Shown one piece after another: positions 8,840-16,297 of a stretch of DNA of 17,824 nt. The first letter of the stretch is position 1. Every line of letters begins with the position of its first letter. Source of the DNA: DAOOWV01 sp035371485 (lineage in GTDB: Bacteria; Patescibacteriota; Dojkabacteria; JAFGLO01). A program made the translations under genes and the position numbers. The DNA is taken from positions 1 to 17,824 of the forward strand of contig DAOOWV010000021.1 in the NCBI GenBank assembly GCA_035371485.1, in the 5' to 3' direction. The notes beneath the pieces were generated by a model that was not told the origin of the DNA, made no database searches, and was given only the letters and a program-made list of their open reading frames with translations.

Positions 8840-8868
8840 TTGATGTTTAGGAAGCTTTCTGATATGAT
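8840..8868 (+). promoter_or_regulatory. Promoter of the 8909 membrane protein gene
   Basis: TTGATG (8840-8845), a 17-bp spacer and TATGAT (8863-8868). The predicted start near 8875 leaves a leader of about 34 nt. It begins 8 bp after the def stop codon, so the next gene has its own transcription start. Confidence 0.65.
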
Positions 8869-8908
8869 ATGTTTTAATTCAAATTTTACTTAATTACTGC
8901 TCACAGAT

Positions 8909-10333
8909 ATGAAAATTAAATTACTACCAATACTTTCGTCATTGTTTCTAGTTGCATTGTTTATATTTATACCAAGTAAAGTATATGCTGAAAGTGCTGA
9001 TGGAATTTTACGTGAAAGAGAAGCTGAGCGAATTGAAAGACTTGTTGCTGAACTTAAACTTGTTATTCCAGATATTACTAGTGAACCTTCTCCTGTAGTT
9101 ACTTTTACACCGATTAAAGGTAATACAATAGAATTACAGGTTAATGGAAAAGGCTTCAATGCTATTCAAAGCCCTTACCAATTTGAAGGACTGTCGGTTG
9201 GAAAATACGTACTTGATTTTAAATATGTGGATGGATCGGATATTACTCAAACATTTACCAAGAATTTGATAATTATTCCAAGAGAAGCACGTACTCAAAA
9301 TCAGAAACTTATATTTAAAAAAGGTGAAGAAGTAATCGTTGCTGGAACGGCGTTGCCTTTTTCAAGTATAGACATGTGGATTATTTCTTCTAACGAAATT
9401 CTTTTCAAAAATACACCTGTTGACGAAGATGGTAATTGGTCGATTAATTTATCTGAGGGATTGGCGTGTGCTGATTATAAGATTTTAACGATGGTTAAAA
9501 AGGATGGGTTTTCTAGTGCAGTGTCAACTGCTTTAAATATTTCTTATTGTACTGAAAACCAGACAGCAATAATCTCACAAGGAGAGGAGATAGATCAATT
9601 AACATTATCTGAGCGTTTTCATGGGCTTGTTGAAGATATCAAAGCAAATGAAGATAGTATTGTTGTTGCTGTTGCATCTGTATTGACAGGACTTATAATT
9701 GGAGTTTTTTATTCCATCATTAGGGTTAGGGGAATGAAAAATAAAGTAAAAAACATGTTAGAAAGCAAATTGGAAAAAACAGGATTTGTGAAAACTGATG
9801 TTGGCGATTCTGATGATCTTTTGGCAGGTATTAAACCTGTGAAAACAAAGCATACAAAGCCTTCGAAGTTAATAAAACCTAAAGAAATAGAAGAAACTGA
9901 ATACGAAAAGGATGATGTTGTGTTGGAACAAGAAGTTCCTGTTGATGAAGAAGAACCTGTAAAGGAAGAAGAAAATGTGCAAACTGAGCCTGATGATAAG
10001 GTTGAACAGATTGTGCCGGAACTAGTAGTTGAACCAATTCAAGAAGAAGTAGAGGTTAAGAAAGCTCATGAAAAGCAAAACTTCTTTCAAGGTTTGAAGA
10101 AAAAGATAAAGATAAAAAAAGATATTCCATTGGAAAAAGAAGATTTGAAAGATGAGGAAGTTGAAGTTAAAGAGGAAAAGCCTCAAGAAGAAAAGAAGAA
10201 ACCTAAAAAGAAAGGAAATAGTTTTTCTCGTGAGGAATTTTTATCAAAATTTCAAGAGCTTGAGAAAAATCCTAAAGCACCCAAGATTACACTTACTTCA
10301 AATAGTAATCCCGAAGTTTTCACAGATGATTAA
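8909..10333 (+). CDS. Signal-peptide, single-TM surface protein with long charged cytoplasmic tail, function unknown
   Basis: 474 residues in four parts. A signal peptide ends VYA|ES (cleavage after 27), nearly the same cleavage site as the secreted protein at 1014. An extracellular region (about 28-245) has two beta-rich stretches resembling Ig-like or bacterial surface modules, including GKGFNAIQSPYQFEGLSVGKYVLDF and VIVAGTALPFSSIDMW. One TM helix lies at about 251-272. The roughly 200-residue tail is dominated by Lys, Glu, Pro and Val with many EE, KK and EEK runs, probably disordered or coiled, and should be cytoplasmic. No enzymatic motif is visible. It has its own promoter and no operon partner. 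It could link an external binding domain to a cytoplasmic partner, but that is a guess. The coding call is firm. Confidence 0.75.
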   Translation: MKIKLLPILSSLFLVALFIFIPSKVYAESADGILREREAERIERLVAELKLVIPDITSEPSPVVTFTPIKGNTIELQVNGKGFNAIQSPYQFEGLSVGKYVLDFKYVDGSDITQTFTKNLIIIPREARTQNQKLIFKKGEEVIVAGTALPFSSIDMWIISSNEILFKNTPVDEDGNWSINLSEGLACADYKILTMVKKDGFSSAVSTALNISYCTENQTAIISQGEEIDQLTLSERFHGLVEDIKANEDSIVVAVASVLTGLIIGVFYSIIRVRGMKNKVKNMLESKLEKTGFVKTDVGDSDDLLAGIKPVKTKHTKPSKLIKPKEIEETEYEKDDVVLEQEVPVDEEEPVKEEENVQTEPDDKVEQIVPELVVEPIQEEVEVKKAHEKQNFFQGLKKKIKIKKDIPLEKEDLKDEEVEVKEEKPQEEKKKPKKKGNSFSREEFLSKFQELEKNPKAPKITLTSNSNPEVFTDD

Positions 10334-10466
10334 TTGTGGATACTTATCTTAATTACTTTTCACAATGACCTTTATCAGATATTTTGTTATGTCATGTTGA
10401 GTGTTTTATTATATCAATCAGGTGAAATTTTAATCTTCTTATGATAATTTCTTTAAGTTGATAAAA
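10334..10466. other. Intergenic spacer with no gene seen
   Basis: AT-rich DNA between the 8909 gene and the hairpin at 10467. It holds TCACAATGACCTTT at 10360-10373, which recurs as its reverse complement in the 12215-12417 spacer. No promoter or ORF is convincing. Confidence 0.4.
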
Positions 10467-10502
10467 AGAAAGAGGGCGGTGTTTTCACACCGCCCTCTTT
10501 CA
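10467..10502 (-). terminator. GC-rich intrinsic terminator between converging genes
   Basis: A 15-bp perfect stem (10468-10482 with 10487-10501, core GGGCGGTG/CACCGCCC) and a TTTC loop. Read leftward it is followed by TTTTTATC, so it is a good Rho-independent terminator for the minus-strand gene ending at 10525. Rightward the stem ends in CTTTC and then runs into A's, so termination of the 8909 transcript is weaker but possible. It is the only strong intrinsic terminator I can see in the window. Confidence 0.85.
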
Positions 10503-10524
10503 AAAAATTAAAACATTTGAACTA

Positions 10525-11001
10525 CTAAAAAGTTGGTTGAACTGGAGTAGCTACATTTGTTTTATTGTCGGTTGGGGACTCGGCTTGTAGTGCCTTTAGT
10601 TCTTCTAATAATTTCTCTAACTCCTCTTGCTTCTTTTTTACTTCATCACTACTTGGAGTAGGAGTTGTTGGTGTTGTCATTTGTGGTTGTAGAAGCTGAG
10701 AGGGATTTGAATAAATTGGTTGTGGTGTTGGATTGACGAGCGGTGGGGGGGTAGTTAGTTGAGTGGGTTCAGTTGAACCACCTTCAGTAACTTGTTTCTT
10801 GAGGTTAGTAACTGAGTTAATGGTTAAAACCAAGATATCTTTTTCTGTTTCAAAAGACTGAATAACTCGATCCATCACTTCTGGAGTTGCGCCTTTTTGG
10901 TCGATTTCCTGAAGAAGGGAATCTTTTACCATTTGTGGTGCCCCTGTGTTGTTGATGAGGAGTTTAAGTTTTTGAACTGTGTTGTTGGCAGTATCATCCA
11001 T
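10525..11001 (-). CDS. Small Pro/Thr-rich protein with coiled-coil end, function unknown
   Basis: I choose ATG 11001 (158 residues: MDDTANNTVQKLKLL...). An in-frame TTG at 11049 would add 16 residues, but it coincides with the predicted transcription start and has no leader. Residues 1-75 are predicted helical (SLLQEIDQKGATPEVMDRVIQSFE), then comes a low-complexity stretch rich in Pro, Thr, Gln and Ser (about 80-120), and then a KKKQEELEKLLEELKALQAE coiled coil. No signal peptide or TM is visible, so it is probably cytoplasmic. I do not recognise the family. It has its own promoter and a strong terminator, so it is a single-gene unit. The coding call is good because of the regulated context and non-random composition. 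Confidence 0.7.
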   Translation of the reverse strand: MDDTANNTVQKLKLLINNTGAPQMVKDSLLQEIDQKGATPEVMDRVIQSFETEKDILVLTINSVTNLKKQVTEGGSTEPTQLTTPPPLVNPTPQPIYSNPSQLLQPQMTTPTTPTPSSDEVKKKQEELEKLLEELKALQAESPTDNKTNVATPVQPTF

Positions 11002-11056
11002 ATAAAAAATAATAAAACTTAAATAAATTTCGGTTATCGGTTGGAGCAATTACTAC

Positions 11057-11085
11057 ATTCTATTACGGTGAAAACAAAATTGCAA
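11057..11085 (-). promoter_or_regulatory. Promoter of the 10525-11001 gene
   Basis: On the minus strand: TTGCAA (11085-11080), a 17-bp spacer, and TAGAAT (11062-11057). The predicted start near 11050 gives a leader of about 49 nt to ATG 11001. Confidence 0.5.
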
Positions 11086-11126
11086 GCAAACTGTTCACTG
11101 ATAGTGGTCAATTTGTCTTAATATTT

Positions 11127-11140
11127 TCACACATGTGTGA
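11127..11140. promoter_or_regulatory. Perfect 14-bp palindrome, possible operator
   Basis: TCACACATGTGTGA is fully self-complementary. It abuts the stop codon of the adenylate-kinase-like gene and lies 42 bp upstream of the -35 box of the next minus-strand gene. No U-tract follows in either direction, so a protein-binding site is more likely than a terminator. Confidence 0.4.
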
Positions 11141-12214
11141 TTATTGTACAAATTGGTTAATCTGACGGATAATCTGTACGACATTAGCACTTGGAAGTAA
11201 ACTTACGAATTTTTCACCGTTTTCTTCAAAGATAAGATCCTTTTCTTTTCTAATAATTTTTCCATCAATTTTTTCAAAATAATATTCTTTAGTTACTTCG
11301 AAATCGTTTAAGTATTTATCAACTTGAGAAATTGGAATAGAGTTAAAGACTTCAATCTTTGGTATTCCATATAGGTTTCTGGCCATTTTCATTAATTCTA
11401 AATCGCTTTTAATTCTATCAGCTATGTTATCAACGCCAAGATGATCGCCCTCCTTTGGAATCATAATTTCTTTTGTGCAATCAGGTTTGTCGCAATACAT
11501 TATTGTATTATTCGTTACTTCATCAACATCACAAATGGAGGATGGGTTAGTTGTAAGATTTTTAGAATTACCGCATTTAGGACAAGCTCTGCGATCTTTA
11601 ATTCTTATATCAATAAGCTTTATTGGAACATTGATAAACATAAAATAATCAGGATCATTTCTATACCCAATCAAATCTCTCATGTAAAGAGAATAAGAAA
11701 CCTGATCTATTGTTCGAGGAAATCCATCAATAAACAGGGATTGATGAGTAAGTTTATCAAATTCTTTTTTTAATAGTATAAGGGCTAATTCTGTTGGACT
11801 TACTGATTTTGTACTTCTATTTATTAATGAGTCAGCAAGTTCATCAGGACTGGCATAACCTCTATGGTTTTTGACCATATATTTATAAGTTTCAGATTCT
11901 TTACCGTTTGCTCTGTAGTCTTCATCTGCTTTTCTAAAAAGATCTCCAACGCTTATTGTCGTGAAATATTGTTGTCCAACAATCTCTCCGAGTAGGCCTA
12001 AAAACGTTCCTTTTCCAGCCATTTTGGGCGACATTGCGTAACAAATGAAAGTACTCTTTTTCATATATTCCCGAATGTTCTCTATTTCTTTTCCAAAAAA
12101 TTTATTGAAATATATCTTTCTTTCATTAGGATTTAACAAATCATAACTACGATCTGCTTTTACTTTTGGTGAAAGCCAAGTGTAATCAACGTTATATTTA
12201 TTAGTGATTTCCAT
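11141..12214 (-). CDS. Divergent adenylate-kinase-like nucleoside monophosphate kinase with extra N- and C-terminal segments
   Basis: The core (about residues 54-280) reads as an NMP kinase: P-loop SPKMAGKGT (62-70; family GxPGxGKGT), ISVGDLFR (family ISTGDMLR), and DGFPRT (163-168), the best adenylate kinase signature. A LID carries cysteines C211, C214, C241 and C246 plus C228, suggesting zinc binding, and NIADRIKSD follows (family R after the LID). Such enzymes move phosphate between ATP and AMP or a related nucleotide. Unusual points are a 54-residue N-terminal extension, a LID with long spacing (CPKC then CDKPDC), and about 80 extra C-terminal residues. The total is 357 residues against about 180-220 for typical Adk. 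It may be a specialised paralogue; the true substrate is uncertain. The gene stands alone on the minus strand. Confidence 0.8.
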   Translation of the reverse strand: MEITNKYNVDYTWLSPKVKADRSYDLLNPNERKIYFNKFFGKEIENIREYMKKSTFICYAMSPKMAGKGTFLGLLGEIVGQQYFTTISVGDLFRKADEDYRANGKESETYKYMVKNHRGYASPDELADSLINRSTKSVSPTELALILLKKEFDKLTHQSLFIDGFPRTIDQVSYSLYMRDLIGYRNDPDYFMFINVPIKLIDIRIKDRRACPKCGNSKNLTTNPSSICDVDEVTNNTIMYCDKPDCTKEIMIPKEGDHLGVDNIADRIKSDLELMKMARNLYGIPKIEVFNSIPISQVDKYLNDFEVTKEYYFEKIDGKIIRKEKDLIFEENGEKFVSLLPSANVVQIIRQINQFVQ

Positions 12215-12417
12215 ATTTAATTAATATAAGTTTATATGCGTTATCTAAATATATCATATATTTTGAATATGTGCATCAATTGTTTTTAAAGATGAAAGGT
12301 CATTGTGACATTATTACTGCTAGCTTTTTGTCAAATAGGAATAATCAAACTATTGTAATATTTATAAATTATAAAAAGTAATTAGTCTTTGTAAATTTAA
12401 TTAATTAATATCATAAA
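12215..12417. other. Divergent intergenic region between the kinase-like gene and comEA
   Basis: About 200 bp of very AT-rich DNA that must hold both start regions. I see a 17-bp dyad at 12247-12263 (8-bp arms AAATATAT/ATATATTT around one C) and the sequence AAAGGTCATTGTGA at 12295-12308. No -35/-10 pair is convincing for either gene. Confidence 0.4.
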
Positions 12418-12996
12418 ATGAAAAAGATATTCATTCTGGTTGGGGTGTTCGTTGTAATAGGGATATATTATGTTTATCAGAATGCTAGGGGGAGTGCTAA
12501 TGATATTAATAATACCTTGTATAATAATGAAAGTTCTGAAACAACTGAATCTGTTTCTGAACAAGATCGATATGTTTATATTGATGTAGCTGGTGCTGTA
12601 AATATTCCTGGAGTAATAACATTGCCAGTCGATAGTATTGTTAACGATGCCATTTCTGAGGCGGGTGGGTTTTCAAGTGAATATGACAAATCATATGTTG
12701 ATAAAAATATAAATCTTGCAGAAAAGGTAACAGATGGACAAAAAATATATGTACCGTATAAAGGAGAAGTTGTTGTAGAACAAGTTAATTTGAATGATGT
12801 TGGCAGTCCGAATGGTGGTCTGGTAAATATTAACACAGCATCTCTTTCAGAGTTAGATAGCCTACCTTCAATTGGACCTGTAACTGCCCAGGCAATAATT
12901 GATGGTAGACCCTATAAAAAGATTGAAGAACTGTTAGAAATAACTGGAATAGGTGAGTCAACTTTTGATAAGATTAAGGAAAAAATACGTATATGA
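12418..12996 (+). CDS. comEA: Competence protein ComEA: membrane DNA receptor
   Basis: Binds incoming double-stranded DNA at the outer face of the membrane during natural transformation. An N-terminal TM helix (about 3-20) is followed by a Ser/Glu/Thr linker. Then comes a SLBB-type domain (about 52-125: YVYIDVAGAVNIPGV ... INLAEKVTDGQKIYVP), and the C-terminal helix-hairpin-helix pair (about 138-192: VNINTASLSELDSLPSIGPVTAQAII, then LLEITGIGESTFDKI). The VNINTA-LPGIG pattern is the ComEA hallmark. The 192 residues match the Gram-positive-type ComEA with SLBB. The stop TGA overlaps the comEC start (ATGA), so translation is probably coupled. ATG start, no Shine-Dalgarno. Confidence 0.93.
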   Translation: MKKIFILVGVFVVIGIYYVYQNARGSANDINNTLYNNESSETTESVSEQDRYVYIDVAGAVNIPGVITLPVDSIVNDAISEAGGFSSEYDKSYVDKNINLAEKVTDGQKIYVPYKGEVVVEQVNLNDVGSPNGGLVNINTASLSELDSLPSIGPVTAQAIIDGRPYKKIEELLEITGIGESTFDKIKEKIRI

Positions 12997-14264
12997 TTAA
13001 ACCTTACTTGGTATTGATTTTAGGTGTAATCATTGGGATTGGTAATACATATCTTTGTTACGAGAACTCCATAGATGTTGTTGATTATTCTGGAAAATGT
13101 GGAGAAGTTATTGGTGTAGTTGGGAGTACAGTTCAGTTTAGTGGAAGCACACAGCAGTTTGATCTTGAAGATGTTGCTGTCAAAAATGGGGATGAGGTGT
13201 TGAAGTTGAAAGAAAGGGTTAGAATGTTTGTTCCGTTGTTTCCTGAACTGAATATTGGTGATAACGTGTCTACTGACGCATGTATTGATAAGAGTCAATA
13301 TGTACAATATCAGTCATCTCTGGAGTCTCGTGGTGTAGGATATATTAGTATGGGAAGAGAGGTGCATGTTGAAAAATCAGTTAAAAATAAATTAAAATAT
13401 CAACTTAAGTCAGTAATAATAAAAAGTGTTGAGTCTAACTTTAGTGAACCTTATGCTTCAATTATATTAGGAATGGCGTGGGGGATTAAAAGAATTAAAG
13501 GTTTCGTATGGGAAGAAGTAATAAGAAATGCTGGAGTATCTTATCTTTTTTCAGTTTCTGGACATCAAATATTTGTTATTACCGGAATTATTAGTAAACT
13601 ATCAAAAAATATTATTAAACGGATTTGGTTTTTATTATCTATTATGGTAATTCTATACACTTATGGTCTTATATCTGATATTGGAACTGGATTTAATCGT
13701 GCTTTTATGATGTTACTTTTTATAAATTTAGCGCAAATATTAGGGAGGCCTGTAATAAAAGAAATTGTGATAATATTTGTTTTTTCATTAATGCTGGTTG
13801 GTGATCCATCAATATATAGGTTACAGGGATTTCAATTATCAATGCTTGCAACAATGGGAATAATAGTATTTGCTCCTACATTTAGAAGAAAACTAATTAA
13901 ATTCCCTAAATTAATTTCTGAATTTTTGGTTAATCCAATTGTTGTTCAAATGATGATTTTTCCAATGATACTATCTGCCTATGGTGGATTTTCACCTTTT
14001 GGGATAATAACAAGTTCAATTTTATCAATTTTCGTTCCTTTGGTGGTAGGATTAGGTATATTTTTACCTCTGATTTCAGGCTTTGATTTGGTGTCTAAGG
14101 GGGTTAGTTACTTTTGTTATCCAATTTTAATATTTATTGAACAGTTCTTAAATTGGATTTATAAAATACCAATAAGTTTTGTTGAGGTTAATGTAGGAAG
14201 TAATTTTGTCAAAATCTATTATTTTCTATTTGGTTTAATTTATATGTTATCTAGGAATGAATGA
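12993..14264 (+). CDS. comEC: ComEC/Rec2 DNA-uptake channel, membrane part
   Basis: Polytopic membrane protein that passes single-stranded DNA into the cytoplasm. After one N-terminal TM comes an OB-fold-like region (about 30-115: GKCGEVIGVVGSTVQF ... NIGDNVSTDACI), as in ComEC. The competence-domain membrane helices start near residue 150 (YASIILGMAWG) and continue with LFSVSGHQIFVITGII (SGH at 189-191; family SGLH), GFNRAFMMLLFINLA and further helices to the end. The 423 residues cover only the OB and channel parts; the metallo-beta-lactamase part is encoded by the next gene. It overlaps comEA by 4 nt and the next ORF by 8 nt. AAGGA lies upstream of this ATG, one of the few Shine-Dalgarno-like sequences in the window. 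Confidence 0.9.
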   Translation: MIKPYLVLILGVIIGIGNTYLCYENSIDVVDYSGKCGEVIGVVGSTVQFSGSTQQFDLEDVAVKNGDEVLKLKERVRMFVPLFPELNIGDNVSTDACIDKSQYVQYQSSLESRGVGYISMGREVHVEKSVKNKLKYQLKSVIIKSVESNFSEPYASIILGMAWGIKRIKGFVWEEVIRNAGVSYLFSVSGHQIFVITGIISKLSKNIIKRIWFLLSIMVILYTYGLISDIGTGFNRAFMMLLFINLAQILGRPVIKEIVIIFVFSLMLVGDPSIYRLQGFQLSMLATMGIIVFAPTFRRKLIKFPKLISEFLVNPIVVQMMIFPMILSAYGGFSPFGIITSSILSIFVPLVVGLGIFLPLISGFDLVSKGVSYFCYPILIFIEQFLNWIYKIPISFVEVNVGSNFVKIYYFLFGLIYMLSRNE

Positions 14265-15108
14265 AGTTAAAAGTGTAATTTTATTGATTATTTGGGTTAC
14301 ATCTTTTCTTTTGGGAATAATAAATTTACCTCAAACGCAAATTAGTTTTCTTGATGTTGGGCAGGGTGATTGTATATTAATTAAAACTAATAAAGGGAAA
14401 TACATTCTAATCGATGGGGGGCCTGATTTGAATTCGATTTATCAAGTAGGTAAGAATATGAAGTCCGTTTCGGAATTTTCTCTTGTTGTTTTAACTCATC
14501 CACATGCTGATCATATAAATGGTTTTTGGTATTTGTCAAATAGATTTGAATTTGAGAACATATTGATTAACGACGTACATTATGAAAATGCAGTTTGGGA
14601 TAGCTTTAAGCAAAAATGTGAGAAAATGGAATGCAAAAACTTAGGTGAAAAACGTGAATTAAGCATTGAAATTGATGGATTGAATATAGATCTTTGGGCT
14701 CCAAATTGCGAAGGGTGGGTTAGGAATGTAAATAATTGTTCGATTATTACGTTGGTTAAATATGACGATTATGATTTTTTGTTGATGGGAGATGCAGAGC
14801 AAGAGGAAGAGGAATTATTCATTGAAGAATATGGAAGTAAGCTTAAAGATATTGAGGTTTTAAAAGCTGGTCATCATTGTTCACGTACTGCGAGTGATGA
14901 AAAATTTGTTGAATATATAAATCCGGAAATTGCTATCTGTTCAGTCGGTGTAGATAATCAGTCCAAGCATCCTCATGAAGAAACTATTGAGCTTTTCAAT
15001 AAATACAACATAAAAATACTGAGAACCGATTATTTGGGCAGTATTATTTTCAATATTTCAAAGACAGGCTCGATTTCGATTTTTACAGATCGGACTTATC
15101 AACTTTAA
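14257..15108 (+). CDS. Separate ComEC C-terminal metallo-beta-lactamase domain protein
   Basis: 283 residues corresponding to the C-terminal part of a full-length ComEC. An N-terminal TM helix (about 5-23) is followed by a beta-lactamase fold: ISFLDVGQGDCILI, LIDGGPD, HPHADH at 81-86 (HxHxDH metal motif), GD at 178-179, GHH at 205-207, and SVGVDNQSKHPHEET near the end. All metal-binding positions look intact. In transformable bacteria this domain is proposed to act as a nuclease or DNA-processing part of the uptake channel. Here it starts from its own ATG overlapping the comEC stop by 8 nt, so the two halves are probably made by coupled translation. Its 3' end overlaps that of the converging rplA by 26 bp. 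Confidence 0.92.
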   Translation: MNEVKSVILLIIWVTSFLLGIINLPQTQISFLDVGQGDCILIKTNKGKYILIDGGPDLNSIYQVGKNMKSVSEFSLVVLTHPHADHINGFWYLSNRFEFENILINDVHYENAVWDSFKQKCEKMECKNLGEKRELSIEIDGLNIDLWAPNCEGWVRNVNNCSIITLVKYDDYDFLLMGDAEQEEEELFIEEYGSKLKDIEVLKAGHHCSRTASDEKFVEYINPEIAICSVGVDNQSKHPHEETIELFNKYNIKILRTDYLGSIIFNISKTGSISIFTDRTYQL

Positions 15109-15766
15109 CACTTGGACCCATTGTTGGGGCTAAATGAATTGTTGAAACTGTTAAATTGATTGATTTTCCAGATAATGTGGAAAGACTTTTGATTACAGCC
15201 ATGAAGTTATCAACAATCTTATCCGTTTCCATATCAACTTTTCCAATGGATGTATGTAGAATCATATCCTTGTCAATTTTATAGTCCATTTTACCTGAGC
15301 GATACTGATTAACAGATGTCTCAATGTCTGTAGTAACTGTATTGTTTTTAGGATTAGGCATTATTCCTTTAGGTCCTAATACTTTTCCAAGCATTGCGAT
15401 CTTAGGCATTATTGCAGGATCAGCGATTGCAATGTCAAAATCCAACCATCCATCCATTACTTTTTTTACTAAATCATCTGAACCAACAGCATCAACTTTC
15501 AAATCTTTTGCCTTTTGGATTAATTCAGGATTCTGTGTAAAAACAATAATTTTTAGCTCTTTGCTAAAAGGATAGGGGAGTTGAACACTTCCTTTAGTCA
15601 ATTGAGTTTCTTTTTTATCTCTCTTTGTGAGTTTAATGTGCAGGTCTATTGTGTTTACAAATTTAGTGTAGACATTTTTCTTTACTTTTTCTACTGCTTC
15701 TTTAATTTGTAAAGGTTGTGATAGTTTAGACTTTGTAAGTGCTTTATATTTTTTTCCTCTTTTCAT
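15083..15766 (-). CDS. rplA: 50S ribosomal protein L1
   Basis: Forms the mobile L1 stalk near the ribosomal E site. The 227 residues match the family throughout: a basic N-terminus, TIDLHIKL, PYPFSKELKIIVFTQ, DFDIAIADPAIMPKIAMLGKVLGPKGIMPNPK (a highly conserved signature), and the C-terminal INLTVSTIHLAPTMGPSVKVD. It follows rplK by 21 nt. No rplJ or rplL follows; the gene instead overlaps the comEC fragment tail to tail. L1 commonly represses its own operon by binding the mRNA leader; I cannot see a clear copy of that target here. ATG start with only AT-rich sequence before it. Confidence 0.96.
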   Translation of the reverse strand: MKRGKKYKALTKSKLSQPLQIKEAVEKVKKNVYTKFVNTIDLHIKLTKRDKKETQLTKGSVQLPYPFSKELKIIVFTQNPELIQKAKDLKVDAVGSDDLVKKVMDGWLDFDIAIADPAIMPKIAMLGKVLGPKGIMPNPKNNTVTTDIETSVNQYRSGKMDYKIDKDMILHTSIGKVDMETDKIVDNFMAVIKSLSTLSGKSINLTVSTIHLAPTMGPSVKVDKSDL

Positions 15767-15787
15767 TTTATTATTATTATCAAGTTA

Positions 15788-16213
15788 TTATTTTTCGACA
15801 TCTACACCCATTTGTCTGGCTGTGCCTGCAATAATCTTCATAGCCATTTCCATATCATCGGTATTGAGATCATCGAGTTTCTTTTCAGCAATTCTCTTCA
15901 TTTGTTCTTTTGTTAGTGTACCTACGTTTTGAGTGTTGGGATTTGAAGATCCCTTGGCTATATTTAGTTCTTTTCTGATAAAGTCAGACACTGGAGGTGT
16001 TTTGATTTCTAATGTAAATGTCCTGTCTTTGTACACAGTGATAACTACGGGAACCTGATAACCGGCCCATACTTTGCTTTGCTCATTAAACTTTGTGCAA
16101 AACTCACCAATATTTATTCCTGTAGGACTAAGTGCTGGACCAACTGGTGGAGCGGGGGTTGCTTTTCCAGACTCAATCTGTAACTTTACAAGAGCTGTTA
16201 CTTCTTTCGCCAT
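15788..16213 (-). CDS. rplK: 50S ribosomal protein L11
   Basis: Binds the GTPase-associated region of 23S rRNA and helps factor binding. The 141 residues are the normal size. The N-terminal domain has ALVKLQIESGKATPAPPVGPAL and GINIGEFCTKFNEQS; the C-terminal rRNA-binding domain has FTLEIKTPPVSDFIRKEL and ends IIAGTARQMGVDV. The usual GPALGxxG segment reads GPALSPTG. It lies between nusG and rplA, 82 nt after the nusG stop, a gap that holds an 8-bp hairpin. AAGAAG precedes the ATG and might serve as a weak ribosome contact. The family call is certain. Confidence 0.97.
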   Translation of the reverse strand: MAKEVTALVKLQIESGKATPAPPVGPALSPTGINIGEFCTKFNEQSKVWAGYQVPVVITVYKDRTFTLEIKTPPVSDFIRKELNIAKGSSNPNTQNVGTLTKEQMKRIAEKKLDDLNTDDMEMAMKIIAGTARQMGVDVEK

Positions 16214-16274
16214 TTCTTCTTAGTTATAAAAATTATTTCACATTTTCCGTAGTAAAATTGCAGACGAAACTTGA

Positions 16275-16297
16275 AAAATTCGAGAGGTACGAATTTT
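16275..16297 (-). promoter_or_regulatory. Hairpin in the nusG-rplK spacer
   Basis: An 8-bp perfect stem (AAAATTCG/CGAATTTT) with a 7-nt loop, starting at the nusG stop codon and followed on the minus strand by one further T, then C. It could be a processing site or weak attenuator. Its U-tract is too short for a confident terminator. Confidence 0.4.

Noticed and set aside
11002..11049. TTG 11049 start of the Pro/Thr-rich protein
   Set aside because: It coincides with the predicted transcription start and adds a hydrophobic stretch not typical of the rest; kept only as an alternative.
12247..12263. AT-only dyad AAATATAT-C-ATATATTT as an operator
   Set aside because: In such AT-rich DNA this symmetry arises easily; noted in the spacer description but not claimed as a site.
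12353..12411. comEA promoter
   Set aside because: Several TATAAA/TAATAT boxes exist, but none has a -35-like hexamer at 16-18 bp.
12993..14264. Alternative genetic code (TGA recoded)
   Set aside because: TGA ends comEA and comEC exactly at ATGA-type overlaps, and no family-conserved residue needs an in-frame TGA.
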